From positions 1-6,433 of the forward strand of contig CAMLSH010000227.1 in assembly GCA_946482625.1 (NCBI GenBank): a stretch of DNA of 6,433 nt, read 5' to 3'. This document shows, piece by piece, positions 1-5,157 of this stretch. The stretch comes from an uncultured Opitutaceae bacterium. Its GTDB lineage: Bacteria > Verrucomicrobiota > Verrucomicrobiae > Opitutales > Opitutaceae. The notes under the pieces are model-generated. The model had not been told where the DNA came from, made no database searches, and saw nothing but the letters and a program-made list of their open reading frames with translations. Each line of letters starts with the position of its first letter. The first letter of the stretch is position 1. The translations under genes and the position numbers were made by a program.

Positions 1-429
1 CACACCGGCGCGGATTCGGCGGCGGTGGCGTTCGATGCCTGGCAGGCGGCGAAGGCGCGTAACCGGGATTACTTGATTGTGGATACAGCCGGGCGCCTTC
101 ACACGAAGAGCAATCTCATGGAGGAATTGGCGAAGATCCGTCGCGTGCTCCAGAAGCACGACGCGTCTGCGCCGCAGCACCGCTGGCTGGTGGTCGATGG
201 ATCGCTCGGCTCGAACTCCATCGAGCAGGCAAAGGTGTTTCACCAGAGTTTCGGCCTCACGGGCCTGGTCGTCACCAAGCTCGACGGCACCAGCCGCGGC
301 GGAGCGCTCGTCGGGATTTATCGCCAGCTGAAGCTGCCGATTTATTTCCTCGGCCTCGGCGAACAGGCGGAAGATTTGCAGCCGTTCTCGGTGGATAATT
401 ATGTGAAGGCGGTCTTCGGGCTGGAGTGA
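1..429 (+). CDS. ftsY: Signal recognition particle receptor FtsY, C-terminal part (5' end outside window)
   Basis: The frame is open from base 1 and gives 142 residues, the C-terminal half of the NG GTPase domain. FtsY is the membrane-associated receptor that docks SRP-ribosome complexes at the translocon. Visible motifs are the G3 motif DTAGR (residues 28-32 of the fragment), the G4 motif TKLDGT (92-97) followed by SRGGALVGI, and the closing motif GLGEQAEDLQPF (118-129), which is diagnostic of FtsY rather than Ffh (no M domain follows). The protein ends FGLE, a normal FtsY length at this end. The P-loop, G2 and NA regions lie upstream of the window. Oddity: the usual DATTGQN segment between G3 and G4 reads DGSLGSN (66-72). 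The gene converges on the dehydratase gene. Identification is confident; only the start is missing. Confidence 0.96.
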   Translation, partial: HTGADSAAVAFDAWQAAKARNRDYLIVDTAGRLHTKSNLMEELAKIRRVLQKHDASAPQHRWLVVDGSLGSNSIEQAKVFHQSFGLTGLVVTKLDGTSRGGALVGIYRQLKLPIYFLGLGEQAEDLQPFSVDNYVKAVFGLE

Positions 430-474
430 TCCGAGGTGGATTGCCCGCGTTGTGCTCAGCGTATTCGCGTTTTG

Positions 475-516
475 CTCCGGTGTAGCCGCGTTCTAACGAA
501 CGCGGCTACACCGGAG
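475..516. repeat. Perfect 19-bp palindrome, gtagccgcgt family copy 1
   Basis: Arms ctccggtgtagccgcgttc (475-493) and its exact reverse complement (498-516) flank a 4-nt loop, taac. It fills most of the 101-nt gap between the two convergent genes ftsY and the dehydratase. It could serve as a bidirectional terminator hairpin, although neither side has a clear U-tract. The core gtagccgcgt/acgcggctac recurs in the palindrome at 6182-6255, so this is more likely a dispersed REP-like element than a one-off terminator. Confidence 0.8.
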
Positions 517-530
517 TTGAGGGCTTTATG

Positions 531-1523
531 TCATGCCGCCAGCGCAAACGAACGCGCCCGCCATAGTGCGCGGGCGTGGACGAGCGGATCGATGTTTCTT
601 CCGGTGAGCGGCACAACGACACGTTTGCCCGCGAGCTCGGGGAGTTTTCCCGCGAGACAAGCGGCGAGGCCGGCGGCGCCGGCGCCTTCGACGACGGTAT
701 TTTCTCTTTCGTGTAGTTGGAGCACGGCGACGGCGAGTTCGTCCTCTGTCACGGTCACCACGCGGTCCACGAGGCGGCGCGCGAGGGCGAACGTCGTTTC
801 TCCCGTCTGCGCCACCGCGAGTCCATCGGCGAGCGATGGACTCACGGGAACGCGTACCGGCTTTCCCGCGCCGAGCGAGACGGCGAGGCTGGGCGCGTGC
901 GCGGGTTCGACGCCGATCACGAGCGCATCGGGGCGCAGCGCTTTCACCACCGCTGCGGTTCCCGCGAGCAAACCGCCTCCACCTACGGGAACGACAAACG
1001 CGTCGGCATCGGGAAATGCGAAGAGCGCTTCCAGCGCCAGCGTTGCCTGCCCGGCGATCACCGCGAGATCGTCAAACGGATGCACGTAGGTCGCGCCGTT
1101 TTGTTGCGCGAGCCGCACGGCGAAGGCGGCGGATTCGTCGTAGGTCGTGCCGTGCTGCACCACGCGCGCGCCGAGCTCGCGACAACGGCTGGCTTTCACG
1201 TGCGGCGCGTTGAGCGGCATGACGACCGTGACGTTCACGCCCAACTGTGCCCCGTGATAGGCGAGGCCGAGGGCGTGGTTTCCGGCGGAGGCAGCGACGA
1301 CGCCTCGGGCACGTTGTTGTGGAGTAAGCGAGAGGAGGGCGTTGCGCGCGCCGCGTTCTTTGAAGGAGCCGGTGAATTGTTGATAGTCGTGTTTCAGAAT
1401 GATGCCCATGCCCGCGAGTTCGCTGAGCGGTCGGGAGACCGCGCTTGGCGTGGCGCGCAAACCGCCGGCTATGCGCGCATGCGCCTGCCGGACGGTGTCG
1501 AGGGTGAGGGCTTCAGGTTTCAT
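531..1523 (-). CDS. Threonine/serine dehydratase, PLP fold type II (IlvA/TdcB-like, no ACT domain)
   Basis: A 330-residue PLP-dependent enzyme that would deaminate L-threonine to 2-oxobutanoate and ammonia, the first step to isoleucine; serine may also be used. The PLP lysine lies in FTGSFKERGA (Lys55). SAGNHALG (79-86) and the phosphate-binding glycine loop VGGGGLLAG (180-188) follow, then VVEGAGAAGLA and a C-terminal TGRN motif. The length matches the short TdcB-like class: the C-terminal ACT-like domain of classical IlvA is absent. I chose ATG at 1523 because family homology starts right after it. The in-frame ATG at 1619 would put a terminator hairpin inside the coding region. No Shine-Dalgarno is visible; the start follows a U-rich stretch. 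Upstream lies an Ile-rich leader peptide and attenuator, which argues for an isoleucine-biosynthetic (ilvA) role. Serine racemase or hydroxyaspartate dehydratase are related alternatives. Confidence 0.93.
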   Translation of the reverse strand: MKPEALTLDTVRQAHARIAGGLRATPSAVSRPLSELAGMGIILKHDYQQFTGSFKERGARNALLSLTPQQRARGVVAASAGNHALGLAYHGAQLGVNVTVVMPLNAPHVKASRCRELGARVVQHGTTYDESAAFAVRLAQQNGATYVHPFDDLAVIAGQATLALEALFAFPDADAFVVPVGGGGLLAGTAAVVKALRPDALVIGVEPAHAPSLAVSLGAGKPVRVPVSPSLADGLAVAQTGETTFALARRLVDRVVTVTEDELAVAVLQLHERENTVVEGAGAAGLAACLAGKLPELAGKRVVVPLTGRNIDPLVHARALWRARSFALAA

Positions 1524-1540
1524 TGGAAAAAATGGACAAC

Positions 1541-1568
1541 AAAAAGCCCCGGGCTTGTGGCCCGGGGC
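1541..1568 (-). terminator. Intrinsic terminator (attenuator 3:4 hairpin) before the dehydratase start
   Basis: On the minus strand the 9-bp GC-only stem GCCCCGGGC / GCCCGGGGC (1560-1568 with 1546-1554) has a 5-nt loop and is followed at once by TTTTTGTT (from 1545 down). This is a textbook Rho-independent terminator, yet it lies about 18 nt before the dehydratase ATG and about 35 nt after the leader-peptide stop, so it would stop transcription before the structural gene. It cannot be the terminator of the TonB receptor gene alone, since that gene's stop is over 300 nt upstream with the leader peptide in between. Confidence 0.88.
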
Positions 1569-1602
1569 GGTGGAGAGTGACGTGTCGTAATTCGCTGTGA
1601 CG

Positions 1603-1692
1603 TTACGCGACGTGTCCATGCCCGGGCCGAGTGCGGATAATAATCATCATGCCGATGATCATGGCGCGGGCGATGTGGGCGAAGGACGTCAT
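1603..1692 (-). CDS. Isoleucine-rich leader peptide of the dehydratase attenuator
   Basis: A 29-codon frame starting ATG at 1692 and ending TAA at 1603. It contains AMIIGMMIIIR at residues 10-20, with six Ile in total (ATC or ATT codons) and four Met, but no Leu and only one Val. Enterobacterial ilv leaders carry runs of Ile, Val and Leu codons; here the run is Ile-specific, matching the product of the pathway that threonine dehydratase enters. The stop is 79 nt before the dehydratase ATG, with a terminator between. The frame is open further upstream to an ATG at 1827, but that would cross a palindromic repeat, so 1692 is preferred; ATG at codon 11 is also possible. No clear Shine-Dalgarno or strong promoter is seen upstream. 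The peptide itself probably has no function beyond being translated. Confidence 0.78.
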   Translation of the reverse strand: MTSFAHIARAMIIGMMIIIRTRPGHGHVA

Positions 1693-1750
1693 TGCTGTGA
1701 GGCGGAAGAAGACACGGGCTGGGCGCCGTGGCAAGTTCGGCTTTTGGGCG

Positions 1751-1778
1751 AGGTAGGGCGCGTTATTCTTAACGCCCC
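1751..1778 (-). repeat. Dispersed repeat taacgcgccctacct family, copy 1, with imperfect hairpin
   Basis: The minus strand of 1751-1766 reads ataacgcgccctacct, identical over 16 nt to 6290-6305 and one base different from the copy at 1843-1858 over the shared 15 nt. Locally gggcgcgtta and ttaacgcccc (about 1757-1777) form an imperfect hairpin with one bulged base. It lies between the TonB receptor gene and the leader peptide, both on the minus strand. Confidence 0.6.
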
Positions 1779-1829
1779 GGAGCGAGGCTGCCGGCAAATC
1801 AGTGCCGAGAACGCGATTTGAGTTCAACC

Positions 1830-1858
1830 GGCGGGTTAGGGGTAACCCGCCCTACCTT
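1830..1858 (+). repeat. Dispersed repeat taaccCgccctacct family, copy 2, with 9-bp hairpin
   Basis: The sequence ggcgggtta (1830-1838), loop gggg, then taacccgcc (1843-1851) is a perfect 9-bp stem. The right arm continues into ctacctt, so 1843-1858 matches the family seen at 1751-1766 (opposite strand) and 6290-6305. It starts 15 nt past the stop of the TonB receptor gene and could be that gene's 3' hairpin, but no U-tract follows on the minus strand. Confidence 0.65.
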
Positions 1859-1872
1859 CCAGAGGCGCAGAC

Positions 1873-4011
1873 TCAGAAGCTCACGCGAAGCCCGAGCGTC
1901 GCGTTGCGACCGGGTAGCGGAGCGACGTCTTTTAGGAACGAGACGTGGCTGCGCGCTTCTTCGTCGGCGAGGTTGCTGCCGCGCACAAACACGTCGCAGG
2001 CGAAGCGGCCGACGTCGAAGTGGTAGCCGAGCGAGGCACCGAGCAGTGTGTAGCTGTCGGTCGTGGTTTCGTTGGGTGCGAGGCGACGGGCGCGGTCGAC
2101 GAACTGCGTGTCGATCCCGGCGGAGAACGGGCCGCCGCGGTAGTCGAGCGCGAGCGTCAGACGGCGCGGCGTGATGCGCGGGAGGTTTTCGCCGGTGTCG
2201 CGGATCTCTCCATACACAGTGTCGGCGGCGACACGGACGTCGAAGGCATGCGCGGACGATTCGTGCAGGTGAAAAATCGTCTCGGCTTCGGCGCCGTAGA
2301 ACTCGGCGTCGCGTTGCGTGTACTGGTAGACCGCGAGGCCGTCTTCCTCGGTGCCGGTGGGTTGCTCGAAGAGGTAGCCGTCGAAACGGTTTGCGAAGGC
2401 CGTGAGCTCGCCGGTGACGAAACCCGTGCGACGGCGGAGGCTGAGATCGAGCGCGAGTGATTTTTCTTTACCCAGATTTTCGTCGCCGATCTCGAAAGCG
2501 CCGGTGCCGAGGTGCGGGCCGTTGGAATAGAGCTCCTGAGCGTTGGGGAGGCGTTCGGTGTGGGCGAGGGTGGTGCCGAGCGACCACGCGTTGTTGAGTT
2601 TCCAGACGATGCCGGTGGACAGGCTCACGCCGTCGCCATCGCGGCTGCGGCCGGAGCCGTCGCGCACCTCGATCTCCTGAGTCTCGACGCGGGCGCCGAA
2701 TTGAAACGTGACGGGATCGAAGGCGGCTTCCTCGAAGGCGAAGAGCGCGTAGCTCGCGGTGTGCGACGGCGGCACGAACGCCTCGGCGCCGATGGCTTCG
2801 AAGTCGTTGTGCGAAATCTGCGCGCCGAGGGCGCCGCTCACGCGGCCGACCGGTGTGTGGACGAGCTCGACGCGTCCATCGTAGCCCCGGTTTTTGAATA
2901 CGGTGCCGATCTCGGCGCCTTCGAGTTCCTGGTGGCGGTATTCGGCTAGGCCGAGTTTGAAGCGGGCGGATTCGAAGACACCGAAGGGCTGGGTGAGCGC
3001 GCCTTGGAGATCGAGGCGGCGCTGGCGGAGATCGATGCGGACGGCGTGTTCGTCTTCGCCGGGGAGAGCGGCGGCGGCCAGGACGGGGGATTCTTCAAGC
3101 GTCGCTTCTTCCTCTTCGTGCTCCTCTTCGTGTTCATGCGCGCCGGGTGGGACGCCGTAGACAGTGTTGTGTCCGCTGGCGGCGAAACCGAGGTAACCGC
3201 GACTGCTGATCCAAGAGAAGCCAGCGGCGGCGCCGTCGGCTTGCTGGCGGGAGTTGGGCAGACGACCGTGGGCGAACTCGGGCGCAGGTTCGCCTTCCTC
3301 GACGGCGTGTTCGGTTTCCTCGGCCCGGATGGCGGCTGATTCAGAGAAACCGGGGACGCGGGGGTTGTTGCTGGTGCGCCGATACGCATCGACGTGCCAG
3401 GCGAGTGGGCCGGTCGCGCCTTCGAGGAGAACGGCGCCGCTTTCGCCGTCATCGACGGAGCTGTAGCGGAAGGCGGCGCGGCCTTCGAGGGCGCGGTCCG
3501 GGAGCGTGGTGTGGATGCGGTGGTCGATCACGTTCACCACGCCGCCGACGGCGTTGCCGCCGTAGAGCAAGGCGGCTGGGCCGCGGACGATTTCGATGCG
3601 CTCGACGAGGAGCGGATCGACGGCGACGGCGTGGTCGGGACTGGTGGAGGAGGCGTCGATGGAGCCCGTGCCGTTCTCCAGAATGCGGATACGGTCGCCG
3701 CCGAGGCCGCGGATAACGGGGCGGCTGGCGCCCGGACCGAAGTAGGTCGACGCGACGCCGGGCTGGCCGCCGAGCGATTCGCCGATCGTGGGCTGGAGTT
3801 TCAACGCGAGGGCGCGTCCGGTGAGGACGGACGTGGGCGAGGCGATTTCGGCCTGCGGGCGTTCGAGCGGGGTCGCGGTGACGACGAGGTTTTCGAGCGC
3901 GACCGGTTCATCCGCGGGTGAATGCGAATGGGCCGGTGGCGGCGTTGGGGTCTGGCCGTGCGCGAAGGCGGCGGCGAAAAAGAGAAGTGTGTAGGGACGG
4001 AAAGAGGACAT
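1873..4011 (-). CDS. TonB-dependent outer-membrane receptor, ZnuD-like (probable metal uptake)
   Basis: A 712-residue outer-membrane gated barrel for TonB-energised import. The order is: signal peptide (1 to about 20, hydrophobic LLFFAAAFAHGQ); His-containing linker HSHSPADEP (28-36); TonB box ENLVVTATP (40-48); plug domain to about 170 with ASRPVIRGLGGDRIRIL and VERIEIVRGPAALLYGGNAVGGVVNVID; then the beta-barrel, ending in a terminal Phe (GLRVSF). SRPVIRG and SPDHAVAVDPLLVERIEI resemble the plug of ZnuD zinc receptors. A long loop at 291-303 reads AHEHEEEHEEEEA, as in the His-rich loops of zinc receptors. I chose ATG at 4011 because it opens the signal peptide; an upstream in-frame ATG at 4065 adds 18 residues that do not fit one. 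No Shine-Dalgarno is visible. A small His/Cys-rich exported protein is encoded 184 nt upstream on the same strand. Zinc is the best guess; copper or nickel are possible. Confidence 0.93.
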   Translation of the reverse strand: MSSFRPYTLLFFAAAFAHGQTPTPPPAHSHSPADEPVALENLVVTATPLERPQAEIASPTSVLTGRALALKLQPTIGESLGGQPGVASTYFGPGASRPVIRGLGGDRIRILENGTGSIDASSTSPDHAVAVDPLLVERIEIVRGPAALLYGGNAVGGVVNVIDHRIHTTLPDRALEGRAAFRYSSVDDGESGAVLLEGATGPLAWHVDAYRRTSNNPRVPGFSESAAIRAEETEHAVEEGEPAPEFAHGRLPNSRQQADGAAAGFSWISSRGYLGFAASGHNTVYGVPPGAHEHEEEHEEEEATLEESPVLAAAALPGEDEHAVRIDLRQRRLDLQGALTQPFGVFESARFKLGLAEYRHQELEGAEIGTVFKNRGYDGRVELVHTPVGRVSGALGAQISHNDFEAIGAEAFVPPSHTASYALFAFEEAAFDPVTFQFGARVETQEIEVRDGSGRSRDGDGVSLSTGIVWKLNNAWSLGTTLAHTERLPNAQELYSNGPHLGTGAFEIGDENLGKEKSLALDLSLRRRTGFVTGELTAFANRFDGYLFEQPTGTEEDGLAVYQYTQRDAEFYGAEAETIFHLHESSAHAFDVRVAADTVYGEIRDTGENLPRITPRRLTLALDYRGGPFSAGIDTQFVDRARRLAPNETTTDSYTLLGASLGYHFDVGRFACDVFVRGSNLADEEARSHVSFLKDVAPLPGRNATLGLRVSF

Positions 4012-4105
4012 GCGGATGCGTGGTTTTGCTGACGTGGACAAATGCGCGGCGGCTGGCGCAGCCAAAACGATGGCTGGGCGTGGCGCGGGTGCGCGTGGAT
4101 CGCGT

Positions 4106-4130
4106 CGCGGTGCGAGATCCTAGGACCGCG
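4106..4130. repeat. Short inverted repeat in the gap before the TonB receptor gene
   Basis: cgcggt (4106-4111) and accgcg (4125-4130) can form a 6-bp stem around a 13-nt loop that contains the palindrome tcctagga (4118-4125, sharing its last base with the right arm). It lies about 95 nt upstream of the receptor start, in the 184-nt gap (4012-4195) behind the His/Cys-rich gene. It could be an operator or an RNA hairpin, or chance in GC-rich DNA. I saw no convincing promoter or Zur-type box elsewhere in this gap. Confidence 0.25.
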
Positions 4131-4195
4131 TTTACGCGAGTGAGACGGGGAAGAAAGCGATGCCAGCGAAGCAGCAGCGTTCTTCCCGGGTGCGT

Positions 4196-4513
4196 TCAGC
4201 AAACGGGCGGGCCGCGCTCCGGTTGACGGAGGTAGCGGGGGGCCACGAGGCGCAGCTCGGGGCGGGAAAGCGGGGTGAACTCGCCCCACGCGAGCTCGGG
4301 CGCGGGGACGGCGACGACGTCGAAGGACGTCCAGATGCCTTGGGCGAAGAGGACGACGGCGCAGCTATGCTCTTCGTCGTGGTGGCAGTCGTGGTGGACG
4401 TGTTCGTGCGCCTGCGGGGAGGCGGCGAGAATGGTCAGCGTGAGCACCAATGCCGCAGCTCCGGCCGCGAGGAAGCGGCGAAAGGCGTGGACGAAAGGTG
4501 TGTCGGCGAACAT
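4196..4513 (-). CDS. Small exported His/Cys-rich protein, putative metal-binding (DUF2946-like?)
   Basis: 105 residues. Basic N-region (FRRF, 11-14), one hydrophobic segment (about 15-31) and a likely signal-peptidase site after SPQA (35) or an uncleaved anchor. The exported part opens with a dense cluster, HEHVHHDCHHDEEHSC (36-51), holding seven His and two Cys, then AVVLFAQGI. The tail RYLRQPERGPP resembles the C-terminal end of DUF2946-type proteins, though I cannot confirm membership. A role in binding zinc or another soft metal in the periplasm is inferred from the residues and from the ZnuD-like receptor gene downstream. The 184-nt gap to that gene means co-transcription is plausible but not certain. 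No Shine-Dalgarno precedes the ATG. Specific function is unknown. Confidence 0.82.
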   Translation of the reverse strand: MFADTPFVHAFRRFLAAGAAALVLTLTILAASPQAHEHVHHDCHHDEEHSCAVVLFAQGIWTSFDVVAVPAPELAWGEFTPLSRPELRLVAPRYLRQPERGPPVC

Positions 4514-4540
4514 GCGGGCGTGGTGACGGTGAAAGCGTCG

Positions 4541-4569
4541 ATTATGCCAAAGGCGTCAAGCGGCGGAAA
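4541..4569 (-). promoter_or_regulatory. Weak candidate sigma70-type promoter for the His/Cys-rich gene
   Basis: On the minus strand CATAAT (4541-4546) matches the -10 consensus in five of six positions and lies 27 nt before the ATG at 4513. With a 17-nt spacer the -35 would be TTTCCG (4564-4569), only three of six matches. A better -35-like TTGACG (4554-4559) is too close to pair with it. I see no obvious Zur-like dyad overlapping it. Confidence 0.25.
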
Positions 4570-4641
4570 TTTGCGCGAGCCGATTCGCGGTCCCTTCGGA
4601 GGCGACGCGAGACCGGCTCGTGCCGCACGGCTTGCGCGGGA

Positions 4642-4785
4642 TCAGCGGCTGACCGGAGGCGCGGGCGTTTTCTGCTCCAGGGCGAGGACGCGTTTTTCGA
4701 GTCGGTCGAACTGACGTAGGGTCGCGATGTTGAGCACGACGAGGGCGAGGACGACGACGAGGAGGACGTACGGAAGTTTTTTCAT
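4642..4785 (-). CDS. Small single-span membrane protein, 47 residues
   Basis: ATG at 4785, TGA at 4642. It begins MKKLPYVLLVVVLALVVLN, a basic N-terminus followed by a clear membrane span (about 5-22). Then comes an amphipathic, coiled-coil-like stretch LRQFDRLEKRVLALEQK (23-39) with leucines and hydrophobics in heptad-like spacing, and a Pro-rich tail, TPAPPVSR. The layout resembles small bitopic proteins with a short coiled coil, as found in cell-envelope complexes, but I do not recognise a family. Third-position codon choice (GTC, CTC, GCC) fits the neighbouring genes and supports real coding. It is divergent from the DUF481-like gene and lies 128 nt upstream of the His/Cys-rich gene on the same strand; a shared transcript is possible. 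No Shine-Dalgarno is visible. Confidence 0.7.
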   Translation of the reverse strand: MKKLPYVLLVVVLALVVLNIATLRQFDRLEKRVLALEQKTPAPPVSR

Positions 4786-4970
4786 GGGAGAGTTTTCGAT
4801 GACGGGTGCGGATGGGCGGGCAGGAAATGGCGGCTGTTACGGCGAGAGCGTCGAACCGGCGGGCTGGCGCGCAAAGCGGGGCGATCAAGAAGCGAGATCG
4901 CGGATACGCGCCGGATGCAGGAAGCGAAACGGGGCCTTCGAGGAAGGCGCGAGCGAGAAATGTGCGGCGC

Positions 4971-4987
4971 TGCAATCAACGATTGCA
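4971..4987. promoter_or_regulatory. Operator-like dyad TGCAATC-AAC-GATTGCA
   Basis: A perfect 7-bp inverted repeat with a 3-nt centre, relatively AT-rich against its GC-rich surroundings. It is about 170 nt upstream of the DUF481-like gene start and 186 nt upstream of the membrane-protein start. Size and symmetry fit a dimeric helix-turn-helix regulator site; a small RNA hairpin is the alternative. No regulator gene is seen nearby. Confidence 0.35.
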
Positions 4988-5073
4988 ACGGGCGGGGCGA
5001 AAAATTCCCTTCAGGTGTGTTGGCTGAAAAAGGATGCGAGTCTCCTGATGGAAAAGAATCGGAACATAGTTTC

Positions 5074-5107
5074 CCGGGCGCCGGTCAGGCACGGGCCGGG
5101 CGCCCGG
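5074..5107 (+). other. GC-rich hairpin in the leader of the DUF481-like gene
   Basis: ccgggcgcc (5074-5082) pairs perfectly with ggcgcccgg (5099-5107) around a 16-nt loop. It lies about 50 nt before the ATG at 5158. There is no following U-run, so it is not an intrinsic terminator. It would be a stable 5'-UTR structure if the transcript starts upstream of it. Confidence 0.4.
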
Positions 5108-5157
5108 TGCCGCCAGCGGTCGAGCTGGTACGTTTCCGGCAGCGCAGCCCGATCAAG

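Larger units (their letters stand above)
1541..1692 (-). promoter_or_regulatory. Putative isoleucine-responsive transcription attenuator (leader peptide, arms 1-4)
   Basis: Read on the minus strand, four GC-rich segments lie in the classic order. Arm 1 is GCCCGCGCC (1663-1671, leader codons 8-10). Arm 2 is GGCCCGGGC (1620-1628, codons 22-24). Arm 3 is GCCCCGGGCC (1559-1568). Arm 4 is GCCCGGGGC (1546-1554). Arms 1:2 pair in 8 of 9 positions, arms 2:3 pair over 8 perfect GC pairs, and arms 3:4 form the terminator. The Ile codons (12, 13, 17-19) lie between arms 1 and 2. A ribosome stalled there for lack of charged tRNA-Ile would mask arm 1, free arm 2 for arm 3 and allow read-through. With ample isoleucine the terminator forms. 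The pairings are seen in the sequence; the regulation is inferred from known amino-acid operon attenuators. Confidence 0.78.
4786..5157. other. Divergent intergenic region, 372 nt, without a convincing gene
   Basis: This lies between the 47-residue membrane protein (-) and the DUF481-like gene (+). Frames crossing it have poor, Arg-rich composition and look non-coding. It holds a 6-bp hairpin gccttc-gag-gaaggc (4934-4948), a 7-bp dyad (4971-4987) and a GC-rich stem (5074-5107). Promoters for both flanking genes should lie here, but I see no strong -35/-10 pair. I did not recognise a riboswitch class. Confidence 0.5.

Noticed and set aside
717..1580. Long plus-strand open frame opposite the dehydratase
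   Set aside because: Antisense shadow of a strong PLP-enzyme gene in GC-rich DNA; composition is His/Arg/Glu-rich without recognisable domains.
1524..1619. N-terminal extension of the dehydratase from ATG at 1619
   Set aside because: It would place an intrinsic terminator with U-run inside the coding sequence, overlap the leader peptide, and add 32 residues with no family match.
1705..1734. Promoter for the leader: TTGCCA (1729-1734, minus strand) as -35
   Set aside because: The -35 is good, but the best -10 at proper spacing is TCTTCT or TTCTTC, too weak to call.
1830..1851. Hairpin as an intrinsic terminator of the TonB receptor gene
   Set aside because: No T-run follows on the minus strand, and the sequence belongs to the dispersed repeat family.
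1945..3921. Several plus-strand open frames opposite the TonB receptor
   Set aside because: Low-complexity Gly/Ala/Glu/Arg/Val translations that mirror the receptor's codons; no domains.
4012..4065. Start of the TonB receptor at 4065
   Set aside because: The 18 extra residues precede a complete signal peptide beginning at 4011.
4556..4975. 139-codon minus-strand frame across the intergenic region
   Set aside because: Arg/Pro-rich translation and overlap in another frame with the better-supported 47-residue membrane protein.
5045..5065. CTGATG followed by GAAA, hammerhead-ribozyme-like
   Set aside because: The core CUGANGA is not complete, there is no stem II between the two blocks, and no flanking stems were found.
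4915..5157. N-terminal extension of the DUF481-like gene from 4915
   Set aside because: It would bury the signal peptide behind 81 residues of charged, non-conserved-looking sequence and cover the intergenic dyads.
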